Below are positions 1 to 5,549 of a DNA stretch of 5,748 nt, in pieces. A program made the position numbers and the translations under genes. This DNA comes from Peptostreptococcaceae bacterium. GTDB taxonomy: Bacteria; Bacillota; Clostridia; Peptostreptococcales; Anaerovoracaceae. Location of the stretch: assembly GCA_016650115.1 (NCBI GenBank), contig JAENWI010000106.1, positions 1-5,748 of the forward strand, read 5' to 3'. Under the pieces are notes generated by a model. That model was not told the origin of the DNA and did no database searches. It was given only the letters and a program-made list of their open reading frames with translations. Position 1 is the stretch's first letter. Every line of letters starts with the position of its first letter.

Positions 1-191
1 ATATTGCAAACAATACGGCACTCCACCTGAACGCATGGCAAACACCATCGGCTGCTGAATTAGTTGCTAAAGGATTGAACCTTTTGACTTACTATGCAAG
101 TCTGGTAACAGAGAATGCAAAAAAGTTCAAGGAATTTTCTGGTACGTGGAATCAACAGTACCATGCTTCTTTTAAGTTTTCCAAATGGTAG
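1..191 (+). CDS. C-terminal end of an unidentified protein (partial, 5' end outside the window)
   Basis: An open frame runs from the window edge (first full codon at position 3) to a TAG at 189-191, giving 62 residues with no internal stop. The peptide reads like a real protein: an amphipathic helix-like stretch (SAAELVAKGLNLLTYYASLV) followed by a Lys/Phe-rich, Trp-containing tail ending in KFSKW. I do not recognise the family and no catalytic motif is visible in this fragment. It is the only plus-strand gene, converges on the minus-strand lipoprotein gene, and the two stop codons are separated by only 15 bp with no clear terminator hairpin between them. The alternative is a chance open frame; protein-like composition and codon use make a true gene end more likely. 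Confidence 0.6.
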   Translation, partial: IANNTALHLNAWQTPSAAELVAKGLNLLTYYASLVTENAKKFKEFSGTWNQQYHASFKFSKW

Positions 192-206
192 AAGTCTTGA
201 TAGTCA

Positions 207-635
207 TTATCGGTTGTGCCGTTTTTCCTGACGACCTTTTTTCTCCCAATGACCCTTTTTCCAATGTTTTCCTCTTGAAGTAGATTGCCAGAAACCTTTA
301 ATGTAAATGCGATTTTGTCGAGGTTTTTCCCAATAGCCCCTCTTCTGCACATAAACGTGGCTCGATTGATTAAAAACCCAATCGCCATCGATCCAGACAT
401 CAAGACCACTTGTACGTGCTGGCCTTGAATATTCAGAGTAGGTTGGCTCAGTAGCCACATAGCCTACCCTGCAACTGTTCAGGAATAATCCTATTCCAGC
501 CAGGCTGCCTATGAAAAGAATCTTCTTTATGTGTTTGCTGGTTTTTGAAATAAAACCAACTTCGTTTGAGCCTGAAAGCGGGGCACTGCTGATTGCTTCC
601 TGAAAATCTTTTGATAATACATTTTGATTTTTCAT
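207..635 (-). CDS. Small WxxGxW-repeat lipoprotein
   Basis: This 142-aa protein has a hydrophobic signal segment at about residues 38-52 ending in a lipobox L-N-S-C (Cys55), so it is predicted to be lipid-anchored in the envelope. The mature part is short, basic and Trp/Tyr-rich, with repeated aromatic-Gly units: WIDGDW (81-86), RGYW (99-102), KGFW (113-116) and WKKGHW (125-130). These match the WxxGxW repeat type seen in many uncharacterised bacterial envelope proteins; the molecular role is unknown. The tail (131-142) is Lys/Arg-rich. Oddly, about 37 residues precede the hydrophobic segment, far longer than a usual n-region, yet there is no internal Met that would shorten it, so Met1 is kept. 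The gene has its own promoter module (677-741) lying between it and the upstream M1 peptidase gene. The coding call is strong; function is not. Confidence 0.85.
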   Translation of the reverse strand: MKNQNVLSKDFQEAISSAPLSGSNEVGFISKTSKHIKKILFIGSLAGIGLFLNSCRVGYVATEPTYSEYSRPARTSGLDVWIDGDWVFNQSSHVYVQKRGYWEKPRQNRIYIKGFWQSTSRGKHWKKGHWEKKGRQEKRHNR

Positions 636-676
636 CCTATTGAATTTTGCATTGTGAATAAATGATCACAAGACTA

Positions 677-741
677 CAAAGTTGTGTGCTTTCATTGCGT
701 AAAGTGTTACACAATTGCAGAATGGAGTTACATCATTCACA
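677..741 (-). promoter_or_regulatory. Promoter module copy 1: two 21-bp-spaced direct half-sites plus a -7-like box
   Basis: Read on the minus strand, two half-sites AATGATGTAAC and AATTGTGTAAC (spanned by boxes at 727-741 and 705-716 on the plus strand) are repeated with a 21-bp period. After 20 bp comes CAACTTTG (684-677), which fits the Bacteroidota -7 consensus TAnnTTTG at 5 of 6 fixed positions. The start codon of the WxxGxW lipoprotein is 42 bp further on. No good -33 TTTG box is seen at the expected 19-21 bp; that position is taken by the proximal half-site. The same arrangement recurs at 5485-5549 in identical register. The distal box ends 3 bp from the stop codon of the M1 gene. Site identity is directly visible; activator binding is inferred. 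Confidence 0.65.
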
Positions 742-744
742 CAT

Positions 745-3700
745 TTACCGAATTTCAAATCCTGTTCCTGAATTCAGTTTGGTCTGAGTAAATGTATCGA
801 GGTTAAAAACAAGGCGAATCCGGTCTTTGAAAGTACCGGTTATGTTTTCAATATTTCCGGATACCACAAGAGGAATGTAAATTTCGAAAAAGTTCCAGAT
901 TCCGGCTTTCAGGCCTGCCTCATAGAAGAGAGTTGCCTGCCTGGTTCCAATTCCGTGGTCATTAAATAGCAAATTAACAAATGGTTTGATTGGGATCCGC
1001 TGGTTATTTCCCGGAAGATTGCTGGTGAACGACAAAGAAATCAGCCATTTGCTGTAACCAAGTCTGTTGTTGACGGGCGAAACCAAACTGCTTTCTGAAA
1101 AGGTGACTTGTCGAGACCAGAAACTCGTTGTTGAAACACTGAAACGGTCGGGATAGGTTCCATGAAAAAGATATTGTTCAGATCCGTTTCTTCCACTTGG
1201 AGCCAAATTATAGAAAGGAATTTCAGGATTGTTTTTGAGCATCGTTCCTGCAAATAGCCGAATGTCCAAACCATTTTTCTTGCCGTAATAGCTGATTCGA
1301 TAATTGAATTCGGCCGTTGTTTTCAGAAACGACTGGCTGGATTCGGAAGAAACCAACAGCCTGAACGGATTGATGATACCGGTCTTTTCCAACTGATATC
1401 CAAATTGCAGATACGAACTCATTTTTGCCTTTTCCAGATGCTCAATCTGAACAAGGTCGGATGCGGCAATGTAGTTTCCATATACTTTTTGGATCAGTGA
1501 GTTGTTCAGTTGATTTGACCTGAAATAAAGGTCTATTCCGGCTTTTATTTTATGGTAGTTTTGATTGCCCGGAGCACCAAATTGTGTTCCTTCCAGCGAG
1601 ATGGTGGCTTTCCTGATCAAATTTGAGTAAGGAATAATGTTGTAGGATGCTTTTCCAAATCCTGCCAGTCCGGGATTCGAAAACGTATAGAAGGGCATCA
1701 CAAAATATTCAAATGGTTTGGGTGTGAGAAACCCGTTATGCAAAGCCACTCCAGCCATAAATCCATTTTCGCGCGTCCAGTTGACTGCCGGGAAAAACAT
1801 GAGATGTCGTTTTTCCGGATCTTCCAGCGAAAAGTAAAGCTGTGATTGGAGCGGATCGGCTTTTGGGAAGATCCCACTTGTCCGGATGTTGTTGTTGAGC
1901 CTGAACAATTCAGGAGTGACATGCCTGGGGTCAATTTTCAATTCGGTATAATTCCCCGCAGGAATATCGATTTCTTTCTCCCCTTTAAATCCATCGATCC
2001 ATTTTTCAAAACAGATGGAATCGCCAATCATTCCGGAGATTACCTGTGGTGAAACCAGTTCTCCTTTGTTTCTGATCCGCAATTTGTGATTCTCATAGCG
2101 CACTACCTCGTAATCCATTCGCTTGGTTGTCCCAAGGAAATCGGAGAAAAACCAGCTTAAATCTTTACCTGTATTGGCTTCAAATACGCTACGCAAATCA
2201 TCGGGCTGCGGATGTTTGAATTTCCACTGCCGGTAATAATCGTGCATTGCGGCATCGTAGATTGAATCACCCAAATAGGCCCGCAAATAATTAAAACCTG
2301 TTGCGGCTTTGTTGTAAATCATCAGGCTGTAATTCAGTGTATTGTAGTCGTCAGCCGGTAAATTAATGGATTGTTCGAGGTTGTCGCGGGCCTGTGAAAG
2401 CCATTCGAGCTCACGCATCAACTTTACCGGCATTTGGTCGATGTGAAAGAATTTGGCGAGTTTCAGGTTTCTGACATTGGTTTCCCAAAGCTTCTTTTCC
2501 GGATATCTTTCACGCATGTACCTCACTTCGTTGGCGCTGGTAATACCTTCATCCATAAATGGGTATCGTCGTTCATTTGATCCAAGTGCACTGTAGAACC
2601 AGCTGTGGACAGCTTCATGGGCAATCACTTCATCCAGCGCATAAGCATCCGTTGTCATACCAATCACGGTAATGCCGGGATATTCCATTCCATCGCCGGC
2701 ACTCAGGGCACTTTGAACAGCAGTAAAACTTTTGTAAGGGTAATCGCCGTTCCATTTCGAAAAAAGCAGGATCGAATGATTTACGTAAGGTATAGCGTCT
2801 TTCCAGAATTTGGCTTGCTGATTGGTAAACATGATCAAAGTGGTTACTTCTCTGCCTGATTCCGGAAGCTTCAGTTTCCCTTTCAAAACATGGAACCGTT
2901 TATCGGCAAACCATGCAAAATCGTGAATTCGATCTTCAGTATAACGAAGGGTTTTCAACTTTCCGGAAGAAGGCGGAAATTCAGCTTTTTCGGAATTGAT
3001 GTTTTTTATCCAGGAAGTGTCGCTTGCAAGCCGGTCAAGCATTTGAACTTCTTCCGGATTTTGAAGATTTCCGGTTGCGCCGACGATGTAATTTTCAGGC
3101 AGTGTTATACTTACATCGAAACTTCCAAATTCAGAATAAAATTCACCCTGATCCTGATTCGACATCTGATGCCATCCGGTTTGGTCGTAAACAGCCGGTT
3201 TCGGATACCACTGCGAAATTTGGTAGGATTCGCCGATGTGGCCTAATCTGGAAGTTACTCCTTTGGGAATTTTAACATGAAAAGGTGTAGTAATTCTAAT
3301 GGAATCGTGGGGGAGGAGAGGCTTGTTCAGAATGATTTGGCAAATATCGGGCTGACCCGGCAATAATTTCCAATGAACCTGCAGCTTGTCAATCCTGAAA
3401 TTCAATGAATCCATATATCCTTTTAATTCCGGATCGTTGAACAGCTTTTGTTTCCCTTTGATACTGAATAACTGTTTGGCCAATTCGGTTTTATTATTGG
3501 AATAGCCGTTTGGCCACAAATGAAAAAACAAAAACCGGAGCGTATCCGGAGAATTGTTGATGTACTCAAGTTTTTCGAAAGCGTCTAATTCGTGAAGCTT
3601 ATCGTTAAGCCGAACCTGAATTTTATAATTGACCCGCTGCTGAAAATATTCGTGTGACGAAGCTTCCAGAAAAGAGCCAAAAACAATCAGACAGCTGATG

Positions 3701-3768
3701 AACAACTGCCTGATTAGCTTGGGCTCTGATTTATGGAACTTGTTTCGATTCATTTGTTTGAGATCCAT
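745..3768 (-). CDS. M1-family (gluzincin) zinc metallopeptidase with a C-terminal outer-membrane-barrel-like domain
   Basis: This 1007-aa protein is a predicted zinc aminopeptidase-type enzyme. A signal peptide is visible (basic stretch to R20, hydrophobic core 21-34, likely cleavage near residues 36-38). Residues ~42-240 fit the N-terminal beta-rich domain. The catalytic domain contains the exopeptidase-type motif GDGMEYPG (358-365, equivalent to GAMEN), the zinc site HEAVH (384-388) with the third ligand E407 exactly 18 residues later, and a probable transition-state Tyr485 in YNKA. A beta-sandwich follows (~550-625). Then comes a linker of the NNxRTxGxFxKxDPLQ type (625-641) and ~365 residues of alternating aromatic/polar strands ending with RIRLVFNL (983-990), consistent with an outer-membrane barrel. 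All active-site residues are present, so it should be active, probably facing the surface or periplasm. Start could also be Met6 (3753). Gaps of 242 bp upstream and 109 bp downstream suggest its own transcription unit. The M1 call is firm; the barrel call is from strand pattern. Confidence 0.93.
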   Translation of the reverse strand: MDLKQMNRNKFHKSEPKLIRQLFISCLIVFGSFLEASSHEYFQQRVNYKIQVRLNDKLHELDAFEKLEYINNSPDTLRFLFFHLWPNGYSNNKTELAKQLFSIKGKQKLFNDPELKGYMDSLNFRIDKLQVHWKLLPGQPDICQIILNKPLLPHDSIRITTPFHVKIPKGVTSRLGHIGESYQISQWYPKPAVYDQTGWHQMSNQDQGEFYSEFGSFDVSITLPENYIVGATGNLQNPEEVQMLDRLASDTSWIKNINSEKAEFPPSSGKLKTLRYTEDRIHDFAWFADKRFHVLKGKLKLPESGREVTTLIMFTNQQAKFWKDAIPYVNHSILLFSKWNGDYPYKSFTAVQSALSAGDGMEYPGITVIGMTTDAYALDEVIAHEAVHSWFYSALGSNERRYPFMDEGITSANEVRYMRERYPEKKLWETNVRNLKLAKFFHIDQMPVKLMRELEWLSQARDNLEQSINLPADDYNTLNYSLMIYNKAATGFNYLRAYLGDSIYDAAMHDYYRQWKFKHPQPDDLRSVFEANTGKDLSWFFSDFLGTTKRMDYEVVRYENHKLRIRNKGELVSPQVISGMIGDSICFEKWIDGFKGEKEIDIPAGNYTELKIDPRHVTPELFRLNNNIRTSGIFPKADPLQSQLYFSLEDPEKRHLMFFPAVNWTRENGFMAGVALHNGFLTPKPFEYFVMPFYTFSNPGLAGFGKASYNIIPYSNLIRKATISLEGTQFGAPGNQNYHKIKAGIDLYFRSNQLNNSLIQKVYGNYIAASDLVQIEHLEKAKMSSYLQFGYQLEKTGIINPFRLLVSSESSQSFLKTTAEFNYRISYYGKKNGLDIRLFAGTMLKNNPEIPFYNLAPSGRNGSEQYLFHGTYPDRFSVSTTSFWSRQVTFSESSLVSPVNNRLGYSKWLISLSFTSNLPGNNQRIPIKPFVNLLFNDHGIGTRQATLFYEAGLKAGIWNFFEIYIPLVVSGNIENITGTFKDRIRLVFNLDTFTQTKLNSGTGFEIR

Positions 3769-3799
3769 TTTCCAATGGCCGGATAGGATTATAAAAATT

Positions 3800-3832
3800 C
3801 AAAAATCTCTTTTTAACAGATCTGGTATGCAA
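3800..3832 (-). promoter_or_regulatory. Weak promoter candidate for the M1 peptidase gene, in a 242-bp non-coding spacer
   Basis: On the minus strand, GATTTTTG (3807-3800) differs from TAnnTTTG at the first base only, and a TTG lies at 3832-3830, giving a 22-bp spacer, slightly longer than the usual 19-21. The start codon of the peptidase is about 32 bp downstream. The rest of the spacer (3769-4010) is AT-rich; no gene is convincing in it, and the half-site module found upstream of two other genes is absent. A 23-bp imperfect dyad (3966-3988) lies just after the DUF6600-like gene but is not followed by a T-run, so it is not called a terminator. Confidence 0.25.
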
Positions 3833-4010
3833 CGAATCAATAGCAAGGATGATTATTGAATACCTTTTTGTTCGGCTTTCCGGTGTTATTCTTGTATTAC
3901 CGTGTAATGTGTTCATCTGGGTTTTTTTAAAATTGTTTTTACTCAGAATTTTGACTGTCTTTCACGGTCTGTTTCTTTTAAAACAACCTGTAATATACTC
4001 AGCATCTAAT

Positions 4011-5048
4011 TTATTGTTGCTCCTGTTTTCTGCGTTTTTGTTTTTCCTTTTGCTTTGCTTGTTTCTGAACCTGACGTTGTTGCACTTTCTGTTGTTTGAC
4101 ATGTTGCACCTGATTGCGACGTTCCTGTTTCTGCTGTTGCACATTTTGTTGCTGTCTTTGCGGATTGTTTTCCACCGGAGAGACTTTGCTTCGCTGGTCA
4201 GGAGTAGTTCTTTCTCTTGCAGGCTTTACGTCCTTCATGTTTGTAATTTTGGTCGGAACAGGCTTCCGTTCACGATCATTGTTTTTCTGAATCTGTGGCC
4301 GGTATATATTTAACCGACCGCTATTGAGTGTTTGTCCGGGTCGGTCATTATCCCTGATGGTTATATTTCTGATTTTTCTTCCGGTAACCCGTTGAACTTC
4401 ACTTCTGGAAGGTCCGGAAATATAGGTTGAATTTCGACTTCGATCAGTATAAGTATTGTTTATGACCCTGGAATTTTCGATGATCCGGTTATAGTCATTT
4501 CTGTCAGCATAATAGTGATTGATATCTGATCGTCCGAAATCCCTTTCCGGAACAAAGTTCCAACGATCAAGGTCCCGGTAATCATTACCAAAACTCAGGC
4601 TAATGCTCATTCCGGGTCTCATTGGTGTCCAGCCGTAATATCCGTTACCGGTTCTCCAGGTGACCCACGCTGGACCCCATTCGTTATCGGGTACCCAAAA
4701 CCAGCCGTAGTTATTATTATAATCCCAACGTCCGTAATGAAATGTTGCCCAACCCCACGGATAATCTGAAACCCAGATCCATCCATAATCGGTCATCACC
4801 CAATATCCTGAAGTTGAATAGGGAGAGAAATTCTGATCCACATCAGGAATCCAAACATAACCGTAATCAGGATTGTCGATCCATTGGCCATAGGGGCTTA
4901 ATTGATCATAAAATACCTGGTTATTTACATATTCCTGCTGTGCAGATACTTGACTTTGTGTCGCGCAGGAAGAATTAAGCAGTACAAAAAGTACCACAGA
5001 TATTCTATAAAGATTTTTCATCCAAAAGAATACTTTTCCTGAGCTCAT
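4011..5048 (-). CDS. DUF6600-like Trp/Tyr/Gly-rich exported protein with Gln/Lys/Arg-rich tail
   Basis: This 345-aa protein has an N-terminal signal segment (hydrophobic core ~17-25) followed by LNSSC (Cys28), a near-lipobox; signal peptidase I cleavage after VSA (residue 36) is an alternative. Residues ~45-145 carry the hallmark pattern of DUF6600 proteins: PYGQW, YGYVWIPD, FSPY, GYWVMTDYGWIWVS, PWGWATFHYGRW, YGWFWVPDNEWGPAWVTWR and GYYGWTPM. The role of this family is unknown. Residues ~150-290 are polar, Asn/Arg-rich and probably flexible; residues 297-345 are a Gln/Lys/Arg tract. Met10 (5021), giving MKNLYRISVVLF, would be a more typical signal-peptide start than Met1, but Met1 has an A-rich leader typical of the phylum; I keep Met1 with doubt. 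It follows the small membrane-protein gene by 89 bp on the same strand, so readthrough from the module at 5485-5549 is plausible. Confidence 0.85.
   Translation of the reverse strand: MSSGKVFFWMKNLYRISVVLFVLLNSSCATQSQVSAQQEYVNNQVFYDQLSPYGQWIDNPDYGYVWIPDVDQNFSPYSTSGYWVMTDYGWIWVSDYPWGWATFHYGRWDYNNNYGWFWVPDNEWGPAWVTWRTGNGYYGWTPMRPGMSISLSFGNDYRDLDRWNFVPERDFGRSDINHYYADRNDYNRIIENSRVINNTYTDRSRNSTYISGPSRSEVQRVTGRKIRNITIRDNDRPGQTLNSGRLNIYRPQIQKNNDRERKPVPTKITNMKDVKPARERTTPDQRSKVSPVENNPQRQQQNVQQQKQERRNQVQHVKQQKVQQRQVQKQAKQKEKQKRRKQEQQ
4014..4160 (-). repeat. Low-complexity Gln/Lys/Arg-coding tract
   Basis: The last 49 codons of the DUF6600-like gene encode 22 Gln and 15 Lys/Arg with only three Glu, forming irregular QQ, KQ and RQ units without a fixed period. 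The plus strand here is correspondingly rich in TTG, TTT and CTG, which creates a long hydrophobic-looking antisense open frame that should not be taken as a gene. The tail is expected to be strongly basic and either disordered or helical; a contact with anionic polymers is possible but not shown. Confidence 0.75.
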
Positions 5049-5089
5049 AATTTTATTGTTTTAATGATAATCTGAAAAATTTGAAATAA

Positions 5090-5109
5090 AGCTCCAGATA
5101 GCCAGAGCT
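5090..5109 (-). terminator. Intercistronic hairpin, possible terminator or attenuator
   Basis: On the minus strand AGCTCTGG-CTAT-CTGGAGCT folds into an 8-bp stem (six Watson-Crick and two G-U pairs) with a 4-nt loop, followed directly by TTATTTC (after the final T of the stem). It lies 29 bp past the stop codon of the small membrane-protein gene and 41 bp before the start of the DUF6600-like gene. The T-run is interrupted, so partial termination that lowers expression of the second gene is more likely than a full stop. No separate promoter for the second gene is evident in the gap. Confidence 0.5.
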
Positions 5110-5115
5110 CTATTC

Positions 5116-5135
5116 ATTTGATTAGATAATCAAAT
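5116..5135. repeat. Perfect 9-2-9 AT-rich palindrome
   Basis: ATTTGATTA and its exact reverse complement TAATCAAAT are separated by GA. It starts 2 bp after the stop codon of the small membrane-protein gene and is followed 6 bp later by the hairpin at 5090-5109. As RNA it would form a stem of about 8 bp; as DNA it is symmetrical enough to be an operator for a dimeric regulator of the DUF6600-like gene. The sequence does not decide between these. Confidence 0.6.
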
Positions 5136-5137
5136 AA

Positions 5138-5455
5138 TTACAATAAGATAATGAGGATAATGACCAGTAAAAGAGTGCTTCCACCAATGTAAACGACTTC
5201 ACCATTTCTGCGCACATTTTTTTTAATGCTTTTACTTTCTTTCCTGAGTTCGCGCTTTTCGGTAACTGTCATGTCAGATTTATCCATTTTGCGAATTTCT
5301 TCCACACGATTATTCAAACGGCTCACTTCTTCAGTTGATAATTTATTCTCTGTTGCAACAGGTGCATTAGATTTTAAATCAGTCTTACTGGCAAATGTTG
5401 TTGTTGCGCCCAATGTGAAAATCATCATGAGTGCAATAAAAATTGTCTTTTTCAT
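5138..5455 (-). CDS. Small exported protein with C-terminal membrane anchor, function unknown
   Basis: This 105-aa protein starts with a classical signal peptide (MKKTIF, hydrophobic 5-16, likely cleavage after TFA at residue 22). A charged region (~39-83) is rich in Glu, Lys, Arg and Ser (LSTEEVSRLNNRVEEIRKMD) and probably forms one or two helices, possibly coiled coil. The protein ends in a membrane segment, residues ~88-105 (VVYIGGSTLLLVIILIILL), with no residues after it. I recognise the layout as a common type of short Bacteroidota hypothetical protein but know no function. The topology predicts a periplasmic helical part held by a C-terminal inner-membrane tail. It is the first gene of a probable two-gene unit with the DUF6600-like gene and has the strongest promoter module in the window upstream; its leader ends in ATTTACAAA before ATG. 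Confidence 0.85.
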   Translation of the reverse strand: MKKTIFIALMMIFTLGATTTFASKTDLKSNAPVATENKLSTEEVSRLNNRVEEIRKMDKSDMTVTEKRELRKESKSIKKNVRRNGEVVYIGGSTLLLVIILIILL

Positions 5456-5484
5456 TTTGTAAATATTTAATTAATTTATATGAC

Positions 5485-5549
5485 TAAAGGTATGGTATTA
5501 AGTATTTTAACTTGTTACACAATTCTGATAATAAGTTACATTATTCACA
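5485..5549 (-). promoter_or_regulatory. Promoter module copy 2: two 21-bp-spaced direct half-sites plus a -7-like box
   Basis: On the minus strand the half-sites are AATAATGTAAC and AATTGTGTAAC (boxes 5535-5549 and 5513-5524), again with a 21-bp period, followed after 20 bp by TACCTTTA (5492-5485), a 5-of-6 fit to the fixed positions of the Bacteroidota -7 box. The start codon of the small membrane protein is 30 bp further. Compared with 677-741, every element sits at the same offset (4808 bp). The boxes match at 26 of 27 positions, whereas the 10-bp inner spacer matches at only 3 of 10. As in copy 1 the proximal half-site occupies the place of a -33 box, as expected for an activator-dependent promoter. 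Confidence 0.68.

Noticed and set aside
152..460. Minus-strand 102-codon open frame
   Set aside because: It overlaps the WxxGxW lipoprotein gene in another frame on the same strand; the lipoprotein frame has a lipobox, aromatic repeats and a promoter.
699..748. Inverted repeat GTAAAGTGT / ACACATTTAC flanking promoter module copy 1
   Set aside because: It has one bulged base and a 31-nt interior, and it is absent around copy 2, so it is probably not part of the shared element.
2890..3246. Plus-strand 118-codon open frame
   Set aside because: It is antisense to the M1 N-terminal domain; composition is not protein-like and no motif is present.
3731..3916. Minus-strand 61-codon open frame in the spacer before the M1 gene
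   Set aside because: It overlaps the start of the M1 gene in another frame, has no recognisable motif or signal and covers the likely promoter region.
3849..4313. Plus-strand 154-codon open frame, very rich in Leu and Phe, resembling a multi-pass membrane protein
   Set aside because: It is antisense to the Gln/Lys-rich tail of the DUF6600-like gene; CAA and AAA codons read backwards give TTG and TTT, which explains the hydrophobicity. The opposite strand has a signal peptide and a family pattern.
5226..5462. Plus-strand 78-codon open frame with hydrophobic runs
   Set aside because: It is the mirror of the small membrane-protein gene, whose strand shows a clear signal peptide and terminal anchor.
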